Of a stretch of DNA of 64,000 nt, positions 35,211 to 43,236 are shown one piece after another (positions within the stretch are counted from its first letter, which is position 1; every line of letters starts with the position of its first letter). The stretch spans positions 51,744 to 115,743 of the forward strand of contig JBLWZN010000006.1 in NCBI GenBank assembly GCA_048266425.1, given 5' to 3'. Made by a program: the position numbers and the translations under genes. The notes below the pieces were generated by a model. The model had not been told where the DNA came from. It saw only the letters and a list, made by a program, of their open reading frames with translations, and made no database searches. Origin of the DNA: Cerina sp048266425. GTDB lineage: Bacteria > Bacteroidota > Bacteroidia > Flavobacteriales > Flavobacteriaceae.

Positions 35211-35243
35211 AAAAAACCTTGACACTACGTCAAGGTTTTTTTT
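35211..35243. terminator. Bidirectional terminator between dnaG and the response regulator
   Basis: AAAAAACCTTGAC / GTCAAGGTTTTTTTT around loop ACTAC, between convergent genes. Confidence 0.88.
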
Positions 35244-35272
35244 GGTGGTATTCGGATTATTGTTGGCAGCCA

Positions 35273-35902
35273 CTAATACAGCTCTAATGCCTTGGCTTGT
35301 TGTAGCAGATCGACCAGGTTGTCTACGTTCAGTTTTTTCATCAACCTTGCCTTATAGGTGCTGATCGTTTTTTCATTTAGGTTTAGGCCTTGGGCAACTT
35401 CCTTGTTCCTTTTGCCACTGGCCAATAATTTTAGGACCTCTACCTCCCTAGTGGAAAGTTTTCTGAAGAACCTACGGGGTTTTTGCGTCCCCTCGTCAAA
35501 TGCCAACCTCTGGGCCAGTTCGTTGGTAATGAACATATTGCCTTCCCCTACCTTTTTTACGGCGGAAATGATATAGTCCAAGTCGGCCGCTTTGGAAAGA
35601 TAACCGAAAGCCCCGGCCCTAATGGTGCTCAAGGCATAAACATCCTCGGATTGTCCACTATAGATCAATACTTTGATATCGGGATATTCTTGTTTTAATT
35701 TTCTAAGGGTCGCGATACCGTTAATTTCTGGAATATCCATTTCCAGAATTATTACGTCTGGAGTCACCTTTTCAAGTTTTTTGAACAATTCGGTGGTGGT
35801 CCCGGCAGTGTCGACAACTTGAAAGCCAGACGCTGAAGAAAGGACACGGTCAATGCCCATTCTAACTATTGGGTGGTTGTCGGCAATTAATACTTTAATC
35901 AT
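35273..35902 (-). CDS. NarL/LuxR-type response regulator with atypical receiver domain
   Basis: 209-residue two-domain regulator: a receiver domain (1-~120) and a LuxR helix-turn-helix (STREVEVLKLLASGKRNKEVAQGL and TISTYKARLMKKLNV). In the receiver the normal phosphoacceptor Asp is Glu54 (PDVIILEMDIP), and the acidic pocket reads Asp8-Asn9. The conserved Ser and Lys of the fold (IYSGQS, GYLSKAAD) remain. It may be active without phosphorylation. No sensor kinase gene is adjacent. Confidence 0.88.
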   Translation of the reverse strand: MIKVLIADNHPIVRMGIDRVLSSASGFQVVDTAGTTTELFKKLEKVTPDVIILEMDIPEINGIATLRKLKQEYPDIKVLIYSGQSEDVYALSTIRAGAFGYLSKAADLDYIISAVKKVGEGNMFITNELAQRLAFDEGTQKPRRFFRKLSTREVEVLKLLASGKRNKEVAQGLNLNEKTISTYKARLMKKLNVDNLVDLLQQAKALELY

Positions 35903-36046
35903 TGTAGTACGTTTTTTTTAGATGATTAGCTTTTAATTAAATTGTGTAGAAAGACTGACACGAAATGTAAGGCTTAATTATCTGATTTCATAGTCAAATA
36001 TGAAAACTTTTGATAAAATAACAATTTATTTCCCATTAAATTCGAT

Positions 36047-36862
36047 TTAGTTACCTTCTTTATAGTCAAGTGGTTGTTTTAGCCCTGTTGGAATTGTGCA
36101 AACGGGAATGGGATCCATCTTATGCCTGTTCGCAGAATTATACCTGATAAAGATACGAAAGACTTCTTTTTCCCTGCCAGAAAAATCGTTCAATGTCTTT
36201 CCCTCGGCCTTCATGGCCATCGCCCATTCCAATTCGGGATAGGAGGCCCCTATCTGATCTTCGTCCGTCCTGTCGTCCCCCCAAAGACCGTCCGTTGGTG
36301 CGGCCTTCAGTATCTCCTTGGAGACGCTCAAATATTCGCCAATTTGGTAAACCTCGGTTTTTAAGAGATCCGCTATAGGGCTTAGATCCACTCCGCCATC
36401 GCCGTATTTGGTGTAAAAACCTACCCCAAAGTCTTCCACTTTGTTCCCCGTTCCCGCAACAAGATAACCTTCCAGGGCCGCAAAATAATAAAGGGTGGTC
36501 ATCCTTAGCCTGGCCCGGGTGTTGGCGAGGGACATAAACCTGCTTTCCTCGGTATCCACTTTGGGCAAGGCGGAGACCAGACTGTCAAACACGGGGGTCA
36601 AATCTACGGGGAGTCTTTTTACATCGCTAAAATTATGCTGTAGCCATTGTATGTGGTCGGAAGCGCGGGTAACCTGATTTTCGGCTTGGTGAATGGGCAT
36701 TTCCAAACACAGGAGTTCCAATCCGGTCCGGGCGCATAGGGTAGAGGTGACGGCGGAATCGATTCCCCCGGAAATCCCGATGACAAAACCATTCATTTTG
36801 GCATTAAGGGCATAATCCTTTAACCACTGCACAATGTGATTGACAACTTTTTCGGTTTGCAT
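36047..36862 (-). CDS. nadE: NAD+ synthase (ammonia-dependent type)
   Basis: Amidates nicotinate adenine dinucleotide to NAD+. The ATP-PPase loop is GISGGIDSAV near residue 30, with DFGVGFYTKYGDGGVDLSP and CTIPTGLKQP as other conserved parts. At 271 residues there is no glutaminase domain, so ammonia must be supplied freely or by another protein. It is divergent from gldB; this nadE-gldB-gldC arrangement is common in Flavobacteriaceae. Confidence 0.93.
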   Translation of the reverse strand: MQTEKVVNHIVQWLKDYALNAKMNGFVIGISGGIDSAVTSTLCARTGLELLCLEMPIHQAENQVTRASDHIQWLQHNFSDVKRLPVDLTPVFDSLVSALPKVDTEESRFMSLANTRARLRMTTLYYFAALEGYLVAGTGNKVEDFGVGFYTKYGDGGVDLSPIADLLKTEVYQIGEYLSVSKEILKAAPTDGLWGDDRTDEDQIGASYPELEWAMAMKAEGKTLNDFSGREKEVFRIFIRYNSANRHKMDPIPVCTIPTGLKQPLDYKEGN

Positions 36863-37105
36863 TGTTATGATCGGTTACGAATGCAATTTAATCTTTTTTG
36901 TACTGACCTGGAATTTCGGCTTCCCGCCCTTGTCCCGTCGGAATGCTCGTGTCGGGCTAGCGGATCGAACGGGTTGTTCCGTGAAAAACGTATTTTTTAG
37001 TAGCATAGCCGGAATTATGGTACCCAAAAATGACAAAATCAAGGTGCAACCTGCAAAATTCACAGGTAAAAGAAAAAGTTTAAATCACTTCCTATATAAA
37101 AAAGT

Positions 37106-37113
37106 TAACTTTG
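37106..37113 (+). promoter_or_regulatory. Putative -7 box ahead of gldB
   Basis: TAACTTTG matches TAnnTTTG, 32 nt before the gldB ATG; no clear TTG is seen at the -33 distance. Confidence 0.35.
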
Positions 37114-37145
37114 GCCTCGTAAAAATAATATGTAAGTTTTAGATT

Positions 37146-38135
37146 ATGAAACTTCTTGTAGATTACTTTAAAAAGGGGAAGTTCTTTTGTGCAATTGCTT
37201 TTGGGTTCTTATTGTTTTTGGGTTGCAATGAGGGGGACAAGGTGGAGAAGGCTATCGCCCAGATCGATGCCAATGTGCGGATATCGCGTTTTGATAGGGA
37301 GTTTGCCGTGGCCAAACCGGGGGATATCCAACTTTTAAAGCAAAGGTATCCTTATCTTTTTCCGGCCCAATATGCGGATAGCGTGTGGGTTGCTAAGTTG
37401 GCCGATACATTGCAGATACAATTGTCCTCCGAAGCGGAAAAGGAATTCGGTGACCTTGGGGAACAAGAAGCCGACTTGGAGCTGTTGTTTAAGCACATCA
37501 AGTACTATTTTCCGGACTACGAAATACCAAAGGTGGTCACTTTGGCCTCGGATGTGGACTATGACAATAGGGTGGTGCTTGCAGACACCCTGTTGTTGAT
37601 CAATCTGGACAATTATCTGGGAAAGGAACATGAATTTTATCGGGGCATTCAAAACTATATTGCCTCGGGGTTGGACAAACAGTTTATGGTTAGCGATGTG
37701 GCCTCTGCCTTTGCGCAAAGAGTGGTTCCCCGTCCAGAAAACCGCAATTTTTTATCCCATATAATTTATTATGGGAAGATATTATATCTAAAGGACAAGT
37801 TGATCCCTTTTGATACCGACGCCCAAAAAATCGGATATCTCCCGGAGCAGTATGCTTGGGCGCAGGCCAACGAGGAGCAGATATGGCGTTATTTTATAGA
37901 AAATCAGCTTTTGTACAGTACCGATCAAAAACTGAGGCCCCGATTTTTGGACCCGGCCCCTTTTTCCAAATTCGGACTGGAATTGGATAACGAATCCCCA
38001 GGGGGCGTAGGCAGGTATATGGGGTGGCAGATCGTAAGGTCCTTTATGGAGCACAACGATGTTACCTTGCGACAGTTGTTGTCCTTGCCTGCGGATGAAA
38101 TTTTTAAGAAATCAAATTACAAACCAAAAAAGTAA
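37146..38135 (+). CDS. gldB: Gliding motility lipoprotein GldB
   Basis: Lipoprotein required for gliding in Flavobacterium. The N-terminus has a lysine-rich start, a hydrophobic core and the lipobox LLFLGC, with the Cys near residue 27. The 329-residue body shows the family's RFDREF segment near 45-52 and the PENRNFLSHIIYYGKILY and RYMGWQIVRSF regions. It lies 2 nt before gldC, forming a two-gene unit opposite nadE. Confidence 0.92.
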   Translation: MKLLVDYFKKGKFFCAIAFGFLLFLGCNEGDKVEKAIAQIDANVRISRFDREFAVAKPGDIQLLKQRYPYLFPAQYADSVWVAKLADTLQIQLSSEAEKEFGDLGEQEADLELLFKHIKYYFPDYEIPKVVTLASDVDYDNRVVLADTLLLINLDNYLGKEHEFYRGIQNYIASGLDKQFMVSDVASAFAQRVVPRPENRNFLSHIIYYGKILYLKDKLIPFDTDAQKIGYLPEQYAWAQANEEQIWRYFIENQLLYSTDQKLRPRFLDPAPFSKFGLELDNESPGGVGRYMGWQIVRSFMEHNDVTLRQLLSLPADEIFKKSNYKPKK

Positions 38136-38137
38136 TT

Positions 38138-38473
38138 ATGGCAGCACTTCACACTTCGGAAATAAAATTGACCGTTGGGTTGGACGAGAACAGGATCCCG
38201 GAAGCACTTACCTGGTCCGCAGAGGATGGCGGCATTGTTAACGAGAAGGCAAAGGCGATGCTACTCTCCGTATGGGACAGTGCCAACCAGGAATCCTTAA
38301 AGATAGACCTTTGGACCAAGGACATGCCCGTGGATGAGATGAAGGTCTTCTTTCACCAGACCTTGGTGTCCTTGTCCGACACGTTTTTTAAGGCCACCCA
38401 GGACGAGAGAATGACGGCGACCATGAAGGATTTCTGCGATTATTTTGCGGAAAAGCTGGAGTTGAAGAAGTAG
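38138..38473 (+). CDS. gldC: Gliding motility protein GldC
   Basis: 111-residue cytoplasmic protein always found with gldB. Sequence features include the HTSEIKLTVGLDENRIPE opening and the LWTKDMPVDEMK middle. It supports, but is not strictly needed for, gliding in Flavobacterium johnsoniae. The stop is 3 nt from the stop of the convergent marR gene. Confidence 0.92.
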   Translation: MAALHTSEIKLTVGLDENRIPEALTWSAEDGGIVNEKAKAMLLSVWDSANQESLKIDLWTKDMPVDEMKVFFHQTLVSLSDTFFKATQDERMTATMKDFCDYFAEKLELKK

Positions 38474-38476
38474 GTG

Positions 38477-39076
38477 CTAGGCAACCGGTTCGTGTTCCGG
38501 ACAGTCGATGCGGATATCCGATCGGTGCAGGGGCTTTTTTAATAGGTTGCAATAGTCATTTTCACCTCCCGGTTTGTAGAACCTGCACGAAAAGCAATTC
38601 CGTTGTACGGTAATTACCCCCGCTTTGTTGAGTTTTTCAATAAGTGTTAGCAGGCTATGGAAGAAATCTTTTTTTTGGTCCTCCGAAAAGGAATGGATGG
38701 GTTTTTCCAGGGCGTTGGAAAATGAGGCCGACTTGGAGGCGATCATCTTGCCTTTTTCGGTAAGAAATATGGAGTAGCTACGGGTATCCCGGGCATCGGT
38801 TTCCTTAAAGATCAACTCTTTTTTTGCCAAAAGCCTTACGGATTCACTTATGGTGGCCTTGGTCAGGTTAAATTCCTTCGCCAGGTAGTTTACCTTGCAG
38901 TATTCCGGGGAATGGGAGTTAAAGAAGAGCAACAGCTGCAGTTGGATCGGGGTAAGCCCGTATTCCTTGCCCGCGTCCCACAGCAATACCCGAAAGGCTT
39001 CGGAGATGCGCTCTAGCGCCACCACGATCTTGCTTTCCAAATGTGCGTTCTGGCTATCGGGATTAAAGGCTTCCAT
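38477..39076 (-). CDS. MarR-family regulator with C-terminal four-cysteine motif
   Basis: Winged-helix regulator (residues ~15-150; recognition region EFNLTKATISESVRLLAKKEL and the wing DARDTRSY). After it comes a ~40-residue tail with four cysteines, Cys161, 164, 176 and 192 (CX2CX11CX15C), suggesting a metal or Fe-S site that could sense redox or metal state. It is the last gene of a minus-strand set with a thioredoxin-like protein and an exported protein. A 35-nt palindrome just upstream (39089-39123) is a likely autoregulatory operator. Confidence 0.85.
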   Translation of the reverse strand: MEAFNPDSQNAHLESKIVVALERISEAFRVLLWDAGKEYGLTPIQLQLLLFFNSHSPEYCKVNYLAKEFNLTKATISESVRLLAKKELIFKETDARDTRSYSIFLTEKGKMIASKSASFSNALEKPIHSFSEDQKKDFFHSLLTLIEKLNKAGVITVQRNCFSCRFYKPGGENDYCNLLKKPLHRSDIRIDCPEHEPVA

Positions 39077-39088
39077 AATTCAAAATTA

Positions 39089-39123
39089 ATCCCAAACAAT
39101 TAGTTAACCTAACTGTTTGGGAT
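39089..39123. promoter_or_regulatory. Palindromic operator upstream of the MarR gene
   Basis: ATCCCAAACA (39089-39098) and TGTTTGGGAT (39114-39123) are perfect 10-nt arms; the centre TTAGTTAACCTAA is a shorter near-palindrome resembling the sites at 39896 and 40218. It lies 13 nt before the marR start. Confidence 0.6.
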
Positions 39124-39129
39124 AAATTT

Positions 39130-39870
39130 TTATTTGTTGATGACCGAATAGGGTAGGGATAGATCTCCCGATGCAACGCTATAAACACTATAGACTCCCA
39201 ACATGGGCAAATCAGAGTTGGAGGTATTCACCTGCATGTAGGCTGCTACGCCGTCGTATTTAAAATCCGTGCGGTGGTTTATTCGGTAAAGCGGAACAAC
39301 CACCTTGATGGTATTGCCCTTCGTGATGATGGGAAAACCGGGCGAATCCATGTACATTGGCATTCCCGGATTCGTAGGGGGTAGTTTTACCTTGGTGTCC
39401 GACTTGTCGAACTCTTTTACCGATAGACCACCCGCGACCCTCCCGTCTTTGTGAAGGATCACCCAATGCGGATGCCATACAATGCCGTCATCGTCGTAAA
39501 TAGCATTGGAGTTCTCGTCCCAAAGCGGGGTGTCGTCAAAATCCGGGTGGGAGGTAACGGCCAGGGCTACGATCCCTTCCGTGTTTGAAAAGCCCACATC
39601 CCCAGGAGAGAGACTTGTAGGGAAAACGTATCCCAATACAGGGGCCCCGTCCATTTGTCCCGCTTTTTCCGGTACGCTATTTCCGGCGTTGCCCTTTACG
39701 GTGATGGTAAAGATGAGTTGTTGTAGATCCGGATCGTGTTTTACCTCGGAACTTTGGATCTTGAAGTCATCGGAGGTCTTAAAATCTGGGGATTCGTTTG
39801 TCTGTTGGCCCTTGCATACCATTGTGAATAGCAGTATTAGGGACGCTGTTTTTATGTGTATTATTTTCAT
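39130..39870 (-). CDS. Hypothetical exported protein of the MarR/thioredoxin locus
   Basis: Not recognised. 246 residues with a signal peptide (IKTASLILLFTMVCKGQ; Cys near residue 19 may make it a lipoprotein). The body is beta-rich with aromatic and Asp-rich loops, such as WDENSNAIYDDDGIVWHPHWV, where His and Asp residues could bind metal. It sits between the thioredoxin-like gene and marR on the same strand, so its role is probably tied to whatever the MarR protein senses. Confidence 0.65.
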   Translation of the reverse strand: MKIIHIKTASLILLFTMVCKGQQTNESPDFKTSDDFKIQSSEVKHDPDLQQLIFTITVKGNAGNSVPEKAGQMDGAPVLGYVFPTSLSPGDVGFSNTEGIVALAVTSHPDFDDTPLWDENSNAIYDDDGIVWHPHWVILHKDGRVAGGLSVKEFDKSDTKVKLPPTNPGMPMYMDSPGFPIITKGNTIKVVVPLYRINHRTDFKYDGVAAYMQVNTSNSDLPMLGVYSVYSVASGDLSLPYSVINK

Positions 39871-39886
39871 AGTTTGTGATTTTTAG

Positions 39887-39925
39887 TTGGCCCATAAAGT
39901 AAGTATAACGAACTATATGGGCCAA
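39887..39925. promoter_or_regulatory. Inverted repeat and operator-like site before the exported-protein gene
   Basis: TTGGCCCATA (39887-39896) and TATGGGCCAA (39916-39925) form 10-nt arms. Between them, on the minus strand, AGTTCGTTATACTTA resembles the MarR-type site at 40218-40234. It could be an operator, or an mRNA hairpin between two cotranscribed genes. Confidence 0.45.
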
Positions 39926-39931
39926 AAATTT

Positions 39932-40171
39932 TTACCCTTTTACTTCCGACATGGATGCTCCATGGTTGATGTGCAGCACGCTGCCATTGTCCAGCACGAG
40001 GGCGGGTACCGATTTTACGCCTGCTTTTTCCGCTTTTGGGATCCATTTGGGTTGTTCCCCTAGGTGTACGACTTCCACGTTTACTTTGGAGGAGTCTACC
40101 AGGTTTAATAGTTCTTGTTCGGCGCTAAGGCATACGGGGCAGCCGGCGTGGTAAAATGTTGCTGTTTTCAT
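39932..40171 (-). CDS. Small thioredoxin-like protein
   Basis: 79-residue thioredoxin/glutaredoxin fold with the active site CPVC at residues 11-14 and the cis-proline in SVPALVL. Such small proteins reduce disulfides or hold metals in the cytoplasm. First gene of the locus; its promoter overlaps a clear palindrome, suggesting control by the MarR regulator encoded two genes downstream. Confidence 0.8.
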   Translation of the reverse strand: MKTATFYHAGCPVCLSAEQELLNLVDSSKVNVEVVHLGEQPKWIPKAEKAGVKSVPALVLDNGSVLHINHGASMSEVKG

Positions 40172-40208
40172 AGGAATTGAGTTTAGGTGAAGGCAATATC
40201 GCCAGTCA

Positions 40209-40234
40209 CAAATATAGTTAGTTAAACGAACTAA
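40209..40234 (-). promoter_or_regulatory. Promoter with MarR-type operator before the thioredoxin-like gene
   Basis: On the minus strand a perfect TATATTTG (40209-40216) is immediately preceded by the 17-nt palindrome TTAGTTCGTTTAACTAA (40218-40234), in the spacer where RNA polymerase would bind. Confidence 0.65.
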
Positions 40235-40289
40235 AAAAAGTTTAAAGTGTTTTTTTTTGTTCGCTGTTCGCCAAGCGCATATCGCTAAT

Positions 40290-40430
40290 CGACTTTCGTC
40301 CTTCGTATTTCGTACTTCATACTTTGTACTTTGTACTTTTTTTTCACTGCCTACTACAACTGCGCACTGTCAACTAACTTCGTACCTCGTACCTCGTACT
40401 TCGTATTTCGTACTTTGTACCAACCTGAAA
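40290..40430. repeat. Low-complexity GTAC-rich repeat
   Basis: Many imperfect copies of a 7-10-nt word (TTCGTACTTCGTA, TTTGTACTTTGTAC, CTCGTACCTCGTAC). No coding sense. Related phrases occur at 32636-32660 and, in a TACTTAGTACT form, at 59725-59870. Confidence 0.6.
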
Positions 40431-40431
40431 C

Positions 40432-40947
40432 TTACCCCCGTTCCCGTCTCACGGCACTAACCGTAACCAACAATTGCCCTACATGCCGCTGACTGTGCTC
40501 GGCTGCATGGAACAAAAGTCCGATTACGGTACTGGGAAGCTCTTTACGGCCCACCGTTCGGAATTGGGGGAGCTCGGCCTCGGAGAGGGTCTTAAAGGAT
40601 TCTAGGGCCTCTTTCACTTTGTCGTCAAAAGCCCGGACGAGTTGGGAAGAAGAGATGGCCTCATTTTGTTGGCCCTCGGCCCTTAAGGCCGTGAACTGGG
40701 CTTCCGATAGGGGTTTGCCCTTCGCATAGGTCAGCATTCGGTCCAGGACACCGGTAAGGTGCTGTAGATGGAAACCCACGGATGCCCTGCCAAAGGGTTT
40801 TTCCCAGAGCAGGCTGTCCGGGAAATCCTGGGTATATTTTTTCACATCCTCGCTGGCCTGTACCAAGGCATGGGCGGCAGGTTGGAGTAGGGGCGGGATA
40901 CCGGGGATAGGGCCACGGAGCCAGACTTCGGGTAAGGAGTTGTTCAT
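40432..40947 (-). CDS. DinB-family protein
   Basis: Four-helix-bundle DinB/YfiT-like protein of 171 residues. The metal-binding histidines are visible as FHLQHLTGVLDR near residue 60 and HAAEHSQRHVGQL near 150. Family members include thiol transferases and uncharacterised stress proteins; substrate unknown. Its downstream end adjoins the GTAC-rich repeat. Confidence 0.82.
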   Translation of the reverse strand: MNNSLPEVWLRGPIPGIPPLLQPAAHALVQASEDVKKYTQDFPDSLLWEKPFGRASVGFHLQHLTGVLDRMLTYAKGKPLSEAQFTALRAEGQQNEAISSSQLVRAFDDKVKEALESFKTLSEAELPQFRTVGRKELPSTVIGLLFHAAEHSQRHVGQLLVTVSAVRRERG

Positions 40948-40977
40948 GGTAGCTTTATTACGTCTCTAGTGTCTGTT

Positions 40978-42255
40978 TTATTCAGTTTTATTCGAAAGCT
41001 CATCAAATTTCGCTTTCATGGTTGGATTTCCGTGGGTTAATTTTTTAATAGTTAAATCGTCTGCCTTATTATTGGCCAATCGCAAGTTGTTTTCCGAGGA
41101 TAACAAAGCTTCTTTGGTTTTATTCAAATGACTAATGGTCTTATCTATTTCCTCTATTGCCGTAGTAAATTTTCGACTCGCTAAATCGTAATTGTATGCA
41201 AACCCTTTTCTAAATGCATCTATTTTTTCTTCAAAATTGGTAATGTCAATATTCTGATTTCTCATTAAATTCAGTTCTGCCTTGTATTTCAGGGAATTCA
41301 TTGCAGCATTGCGAAGAAGTGTAATAATTGGTATAAAAAATTGGGGGCGTACTACATACATTTTCTCAAACCTATGGGAAACATCGACAATGCCAGTATT
41401 ATAAAATTCATTTTCCGATTCCAAAAGCGAAACTAAAACCGCATATTCACAGTTTTTTTCTCTACGGTCCTTGTCCAATTTTGCAAAGAAATCCTCGTTC
41501 CTTTTTTTTGTAGCGGTTTCATCATTTTCATTTTTCATCTCAAACATGATCGAAATGATTTCATTCCCTGAACCATCGGTCTCTTTGTATATAAAATCGC
41601 CTTTATTGCCGCCACTGGAGTCGTTGTCTTTCTCAAAATAAGCATTTTGAAAAGCTGTTGCCCGTAACTTATTGAATTCGGTTTCGCAATGTTGTTCCAA
41701 CGTTTCGCCAACCATTTTTGTTGAAAGTTTCTGCTTAAAGTCTTTTAAACGGGCAATTTCGTCATCTTTCATTCTGATGGTTTCATCTTTGACGACAAGT
41801 TTATTGGTAAACTGTTCTTTAATGGACTTTTCGAGTAACTGGGTTTCGGTTGCCTTAATTCTCAAATCATTGGCAAGATTGTCCCTTTCTTTTTCTATTA
41901 ATTTAACAGCTTCCGATACATCCAACCTTTTCTGAATTTCTGCGCGTTGGATTTGGGATTTCATTTCAGCGATTTCCATTTCTTTTTTCGCTAGTTTTTC
42001 AGCAAGTTCAGTAGCGCTTATGTTTTTTAATTCGGCCAATTCTTTGTCCTTTTTTGCCAATTCTTCTTGAAAGGAGTTTTTGATGTTGGCTTTAGCAAGT
42101 TCAACCGCGCTTACTTTTTCCTTTTCGGCAAGAGCAAGTCGGGTTGATATTTCTTCTTCAAATTGGTGGTCCCGAACTTGCTTTAGGATATTGGCATATC
42201 CCGCTTCATCAACTTTAAAAGCTTTGTTACAATGGGGACAAATTATTTCGTTCAT
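40978..42255 (-). CDS. DUF2130 domain protein
   Basis: 425 residues. It opens with a zinc-ribbon-like CPHC, then has a long coiled coil (about 45-190, rich in Glu/Lys: AKKDKELAEL, KLAKKEMEIAEMK). The DUF2130 core follows, with FMEMK-type motifs in IISIMFEMKNE, a PD-(D/E)XK-like arrangement (EFNKL..., D in KGDFIY, E and K in FEMK). This suggests a nuclease-like fold, but no activity is known for the family. First gene on the left of the accessory region. Confidence 0.82.
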   Translation of the reverse strand: MNEIICPHCNKAFKVDEAGYANILKQVRDHQFEEEISTRLALAEKEKVSAVELAKANIKNSFQEELAKKDKELAELKNISATELAEKLAKKEMEIAEMKSQIQRAEIQKRLDVSEAVKLIEKERDNLANDLRIKATETQLLEKSIKEQFTNKLVVKDETIRMKDDEIARLKDFKQKLSTKMVGETLEQHCETEFNKLRATAFQNAYFEKDNDSSGGNKGDFIYKETDGSGNEIISIMFEMKNENDETATKKRNEDFFAKLDKDRREKNCEYAVLVSLLESENEFYNTGIVDVSHRFEKMYVVRPQFFIPIITLLRNAAMNSLKYKAELNLMRNQNIDITNFEEKIDAFRKGFAYNYDLASRKFTTAIEEIDKTISHLNKTKEALLSSENNLRLANNKADDLTIKKLTHGNPTMKAKFDELSNKTE

Positions 42256-42299
42256 ATGCTGTATTTTCTTTAAAGTTGGAGTTTTTCTTCAAGTGCGCG

Positions 42300-42361
42300 C
42301 TAACGGTGTTTGCATGGCAAGTATTGCGAAGGGTATTTGCAATACGGGATTTTGGCGTTAG
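42300..42361. repeat. Cassette-boundary-like palindrome
   Basis: CTAACG (42300-42305) and CGTTAG (42356-42361) bound an imperfect palindrome with inner arms GTATTGC / GCAATAC (42321-42327, 42339-42345). It overlaps the stop codon of the GIY-YIG gene. It recalls the palindromes between single-gene units in Bacteroidota accessory regions and, loosely, integron attC sites, but does not match the attC core exactly. Confidence 0.5.
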
Positions 42362-43236
42362 TTATTTATTTTTTCTTGTACCTCTTTAAACGTCAATCCT
42401 TGTTTATTTACCCACTCCGTAAAGCCGTTTGAATTCCTTCCCAAAATCATGTTTGATGCGGCGCTAGGACTATTAAAAACTGCATCTTCGGCAAAAACTA
42501 GCATATCTCCGTTTTCAATCATGATTTCAGTCTCAACTAATTTTCTTCTCATATTACGGTAAGTCTCAGTACAAGAGTTTGATAATAACTTTTTAGCTTC
42601 ACTACCTTTAGCAACAATATAGCCTTGATCAGTCTCAGTCATAGTCGCTTTAAATGTCCTTGTTTTGATGAAGTAAGTTTCATGAACTTCATCTTTTGTG
42701 GACATTACCAAATTACTATCAGAGGAGACCGTTGATGAGATTAGAAACTTGAATCCCATGACAGGCAGAATCAATTTTATCTGCTCAAGAAAATATTCCA
42801 TGTCCGAAATATCTGCTTCATGAAGGGTCGGAAGGCTAGGTGAGTTGCCATTATCTATCTGTGCAGTTTTCGCTTCCAAAGCAATTTGAACAAGTCTTGA
42901 TTCTAAATATCTAATTTGGGTTTTAGTCAATAGCTCGTCCTTGCTTACAAAGAAGATCAGCTCTTTAAAATCTTTATTTGGGTCACTTAAATGTTGCTTT
43001 AGTCTTGTTTTAATGTTTTCAGCTTCTCCTATGTAGATTTTTTCGTCGAATGCTTCATCAGTTGGGTCTCCTTTCAAACAGTAGATTCCTGGATTGTCAA
43101 ATTCAGGGCGATTCATGATTTTGTTTACAGAAGCACGAGGGGAGTAAATAGCTTTACCTACCCAGTTACCAATTTCACTTAGTCTTGGACCATAAGCGGT
43201 CCCATCAATCATGTATACCGTTAATTTCTTTCCCAT
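42358..43236 (-). CDS. GIY-YIG nuclease family protein with DUF4357-like C-terminus
   Basis: 292 residues. The GIY-YIG domain spans about 45-130, with GIYCLKG and KIYIGEAENIKTRLKQH (YIG with the catalytic Arg) and a Glu in LESRLVQIA. The C-terminal part, DMLVFAEDAVFNSPSAASNMILGRNSNG, is the DUF4357 type. Such proteins are accessory nucleases often in mobile or defence regions; target unknown. The next gene upstream ends directly at its start. Confidence 0.85.
   Translation of the reverse strand: MGKKLTVYMIDGTAYGPRLSEIGNWVGKAIYSPRASVNKIMNRPEFDNPGIYCLKGDPTDEAFDEKIYIGEAENIKTRLKQHLSDPNKDFKELIFFVSKDELLTKTQIRYLESRLVQIALEAKTAQIDNGNSPSLPTLHEADISDMEYFLEQIKLILPVMGFKFLISSTVSSDSNLVMSTKDEVHETYFIKTRTFKATMTETDQGYIVAKGSEAKKLLSNSCTETYRNMRRKLVETEIMIENGDMLVFAEDAVFNSPSAASNMILGRNSNGFTEWVNKQGLTFKEVQEKINN

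Noticed and set aside
36863..37145. tRNA-like or structured RNA in the C/G-rich stretch before gldB
   Set aside because: The GTCCCGTCGGAATGCTCG region has no cloverleaf or CCA-type arrangement; it resembles decayed repeat sequence.
42300..42361. True integron attC site
   Set aside because: The palindrome ends do not fit the RYYYAAC/GTTRRRY core and no integrase gene is present; kept only as a cassette-like element.
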